A stretch of 15,286 nt of DNA from JANQQZ01 sp039179915 (GTDB lineage: Bacteria; Planctomycetota; Phycisphaerae; Phycisphaerales; UBA1924). A model generated the notes under the pieces. That model was given only the letters and a program-made list of their open reading frames with translations, ran no database searches and was not told where the DNA came from. Positions 13,290 to 15,286 of the stretch are shown here, one piece after another. A program made the position numbers and the translations under genes. Numbering within the stretch: position 1 is the stretch's first letter; every line of letters starts with the position of its first letter. The stretch is taken from NCBI GenBank assembly GCA_039179915.1, contig JBCDEF010000050.1:1-15286 (forward strand), given 5' to 3'.

Positions 13290-14441
13290 TCAGCCATCGG
13301 CGGGCAGCCCCGCCAGCAGCCGCTCGGCGGCCCGCGACGCCGTGATCGCCCCGAGCGACATGCCGTGCCCCGTGAACCCGCCGCAGAAGACCGCCCGGCC
13401 CGGCTCGAGCCCCTCGATGCCGATCTCGCGGACGATCGGCAAGCCGTCGGGCGAGAAGCCCATGGTGCCGGCCCAGCGTGCGATGACTTTGCCGCCGGCG
13501 CCGATCGCTCGGCGCGCAAAGTCCTCGAGCGCGCTTTGCACGGCGGCGGTCGGCGTCGGATCAGACGTACGTTCGGCAGCCGCGACGCGCTTGCGCATGC
13601 CGCCGACAACGATCGTGCCGTCGTGGGTTTGCCGGATGTACTCGGAACCGCGGTCGAGGTAGTACGCCGCATCGAGCTGGGCGGTCGGGTGACGCATCGC
13701 GAGCATCTGGCCCCGGTTTGGCTTGACTGTGCCGACCAACTCGGGCAGCAGTTCGGACGCATAGGCATTGGTACACACCAGCACGCAGCCCGCGTTGACC
13801 GTACACGAAGGCGAAGCGACTTCGGTACGGCCACCTCGGCTGCGGATACCGAAGACCTCGGCACCTTCGACGATCGTGACAGATCCGTGTTCGCGCACGA
13901 CGTCGGCGATGTGCGCGACCATCTCTGCCGGGTTGATCGCCGCGTCGGCCGGGTTCTCCAGGGCGACATCAGGCTCAAGCGAACGCCAGAGCGAGTCGGT
14001 GCCGCTGTAAAGAAGCCGCACATCGAAACCGTTTTCGGTCATGAGTTCGGCGGACCGGCGGAGGTCGGCGGCTTCATCGTCAGAGGCTGCCACGAGGCAT
14101 GACGGCGTGCGGCGGAACGTCGAGAGCCGATCGATGCCGAAGCGGTCGATCAGCAGCCGGAGGTTGGCTTCGGAGTCGCGCCAGGCCGCCATCGCGCGTC
14201 CGCGGCCGAGCTGATCGCAGGCGGCGGCGTAGTTGTCAGCAGCGCCGCGCATCAGGTAGCCCGCGTTGCGGGTCGACGCGCCCCAGCCGATCGTGTGCCG
14301 TTCGAGCAGGACCACGGACGCGCCCGCCCGCGCGCAGGCGTCGGCCGCGGCCAGCCCGGCGATCCCGCCGCCGATGACGCAGACATCGCACGCCGCTGTT
14401 TCACGCGGGGCGAGCTCTTGATGCCACCAGCTCACACTCAT
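13290..14441 (-). CDS. FAD-dependent oxidoreductase, DAO/OrdL-type amine or amino-acid oxidase
   Basis: This is a 383-residue flavoprotein of the D-amino-acid-oxidase (DAO) superfamily. The N-terminal Rossmann segment CDVCVIGGGIAGLAAADACA (19-38), with VVLLE ending at Glu47, binds the FAD ADP moiety, and GWGASTRNAGYL (52-63) is the following conserved loop. WWHQELAPRET at the very start is typical of the OrdL/PuuB-like branch (oxidases of glutamylated polyamines, glycine, sarcosine or D-amino acids). The C-terminus GGFTGHGMSLG (about 354-364) is the second FAD-contact motif. No twin-arginine or signal sequence is seen, so it is presumably cytoplasmic. ATG 14441 was chosen because it overlaps the kinase stop as ATGA and gives the standard family N-terminus; the open frame up to 15176 is a shadow of the kinase gene. 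Family confident; exact amine substrate not determinable. Confidence 0.9.
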   Translation of the reverse strand: MSVSWWHQELAPRETAACDVCVIGGGIAGLAAADACARAGASVVLLERHTIGWGASTRNAGYLMRGAADNYAAACDQLGRGRAMAAWRDSEANLRLLIDRFGIDRLSTFRRTPSCLVAASDDEAADLRRSAELMTENGFDVRLLYSGTDSLWRSLEPDVALENPADAAINPAEMVAHIADVVREHGSVTIVEGAEVFGIRSRGGRTEVASPSCTVNAGCVLVCTNAYASELLPELVGTVKPNRGQMLAMRHPTAQLDAAYYLDRGSEYIRQTHDGTIVVGGMRKRVAAAERTSDPTPTAAVQSALEDFARRAIGAGGKVIARWAGTMGFSPDGLPIVREIGIEGLEPGRAVFCGGFTGHGMSLGAITASRAAERLLAGLPADG

Positions 14442-15286
14442 CTGGCGATCCCTCCCGGCAGGCAGAGGCCGACGAGCACATCGTTGACGTTGGTCCCCGT
14501 GGGCCCCTTGCGGACCAGGGCCCCGGCACGCTCGAGGGCGCGGTAGCTGTCGTGCCGTGCCAGAAGGCCAGCGGCGTCGGGAACGCGATCCAAGCGTTCG
14601 GCATCGAGCGCTGCGCCGGCTGCGTCGGTCGGGCCGTCGATGCCGTCGGTTGCGAGCCCCACCACGAGCCATCCGCCGAGATCGCGTAACGCCAGCCCGG
14701 CGGCGAGCACCGCTTCCTGCACCGGGCCGCCCGAGGCATCGCCCGTGATGCCGCTGACGACCGATTCGCCCCCGAGCACCACGGCTTCGGCGCCCGAGCG
14801 CAGGTCGGCCGCGAGGCGTTCGCCCCATCCGCGGGCCTCGCCCTGCTGATCGAAGCGGACGAGCGGCCGATCGATCCCTTCCTGCCGGAGTGCATCGGCG
14901 GCCGCCTGCACCGCGGTGCGATTGCTGGCGAGCACCTCGTGCCGGAGCGGCTGGAGGCGAGGGTCGTTGGGCCGCGGGTTCTCGGGCCGATCGCCGGCGG
15001 CGCCCGCGGCAATCGCCGCTCGCGCCGGCGCATTCCCTACGCCGTAGCGGTCGAGCACCCCGGTCGCTTCGGCGAAGGTCGACCGATCGCCGAAGAACGG
15101 ACCGGACGACACGATGTCGAGCCGATCGCCGATGACATCGGACACGACCCCGATCCTCGCCCGTCGGCCGCGGCACGCCAGGCCGAGCCCGCCGCCCTTG
15201 GTCGTATCGAGATGCTTGCGGACCGTATTGAGCTCGTCGATCGTCGCGCCGGCGCGCATCAGGCTGTCGCTGGTCTCGGTCAGGTC
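14438..15286 (-). CDS. glycerate 2-kinase, MOFRL (GckA/TtuD) type, N-terminus cut by the window edge
   Basis: This is the C-terminal 282 residues of a protein usually about 420-450 long. The frame stays open to 15286 and already reads as family sequence upstream of the in-frame ATG at 15259, so that ATG is internal rather than the start. Recognisable parts: GATIDELNTVRKHLDTTKGG, VVSDVIGDRLDIVSSGP, then FAEATGVLDRYGV, the EVLASNRTAVQAAADAL segment, AVVLGGESVV, and the MOFRL domain with TDGIDGPTDAAGA beginning 70 residues from the end and KGPTGTNVNDVLVGL near the C-terminus. Family enzymes phosphorylate D-glycerate to 2-phosphoglycerate with ATP in serine-cycle, glyoxylate and tartrate metabolism. 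The FAD oxidase follows with a four-base ATGA overlap, implying translational coupling and perhaps a shared route in which amine or amino-acid oxidation feeds glyoxylate/hydroxypyruvate to glycerate; that link is inference. Confidence 0.92.
   Translation of the reverse strand, partial: DLTETSDSLMRAGATIDELNTVRKHLDTTKGGGLGLACRGRRARIGVVSDVIGDRLDIVSSGPFFGDRSTFAEATGVLDRYGVGNAPARAAIAAGAAGDRPENPRPNDPRLQPLRHEVLASNRTAVQAAADALRQEGIDRPLVRFDQQGEARGWGERLAADLRSGAEAVVLGGESVVSGITGDASGGPVQEAVLAAGLALRDLGGWLVVGLATDGIDGPTDAAGAALDAERLDRVPDAAGLLARHDSYRALERAGALVRKGPTGTNVNDVLVGLCLPGGIAR

Noticed and set aside
14442..15176. Extension of the FAD oxidase to 628 codons
   Set aside because: The added 245 residues are Arg/Gly-rich shadow sequence of the glycerate kinase; the flavoprotein N-terminus begins at ATG 14441.

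Overview
The window is about 15.3 kb of high-GC bacterial chromosome with compact gene packing. It most likely comes from a planctomycete, perhaps of the Phycisphaerae. This rests on three things: GC-rich codon use, a secreted protein ending in the planctomycete-style PEP-CTERM variant (PAPS motif, Ala/Leu helix, RRRRG tail), and the general gene repertoire. No rRNA or other firm phylogenetic marker is present, so the assignment is inference.

Left end (1-1900): a 22-bp tandem repeat block begins at the window edge. A short minus-strand secretory ORF (43-216) runs into it and stops there. Next come a secreted PEP-CTERM-like protein (333-1148, minus) and a DinB/YfiT-type four-helix metalloenzyme (1402-1896, minus). 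Centre (1993-9009, all plus): a membrane-anchored DUF3465 protein, uvrB, a TylF-type SAM methyltransferase, a 58-residue single-pass membrane protein and uvrA. The two nucleotide-excision-repair damage-recognition subunits are thus only about 1.1 kb apart. Both carry unusual lysine-rich tails, and UvrB also has a lineage-type insertion just before its motif II.

Right part: a small conserved-looking hypothetical gene (9006-9311, minus) meets uvrA tail to tail with interleaved stop codons. It is divergent from a MacB/FtsX-type ABC permease (9359-10687), which is followed by an 810-residue HEAT-repeat protein (10705-13137). On the minus strand from the right edge are a glycerate 2-kinase (MOFRL type, N-terminus outside the window), an FAD-dependent amine/amino-acid oxidase coupled to it by an ATGA overlap, and tRNA-Thr(CGT) with its own likely promoter.

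A cross-cutting pattern is that at least four plus-strand genes have a TANNNT -10-like hexamer ending only 5-9 bases before the start codon and no Shine-Dalgarno sequence, as expected for leaderless or near-leaderless mRNAs. Others (1896, 1993, 4871) have clear Shine-Dalgarno sequences. I see no CRISPR array, no transposase, no phage gene and no obvious defence or biosynthetic island. The window is mainly ordinary housekeeping DNA with a few odd features.
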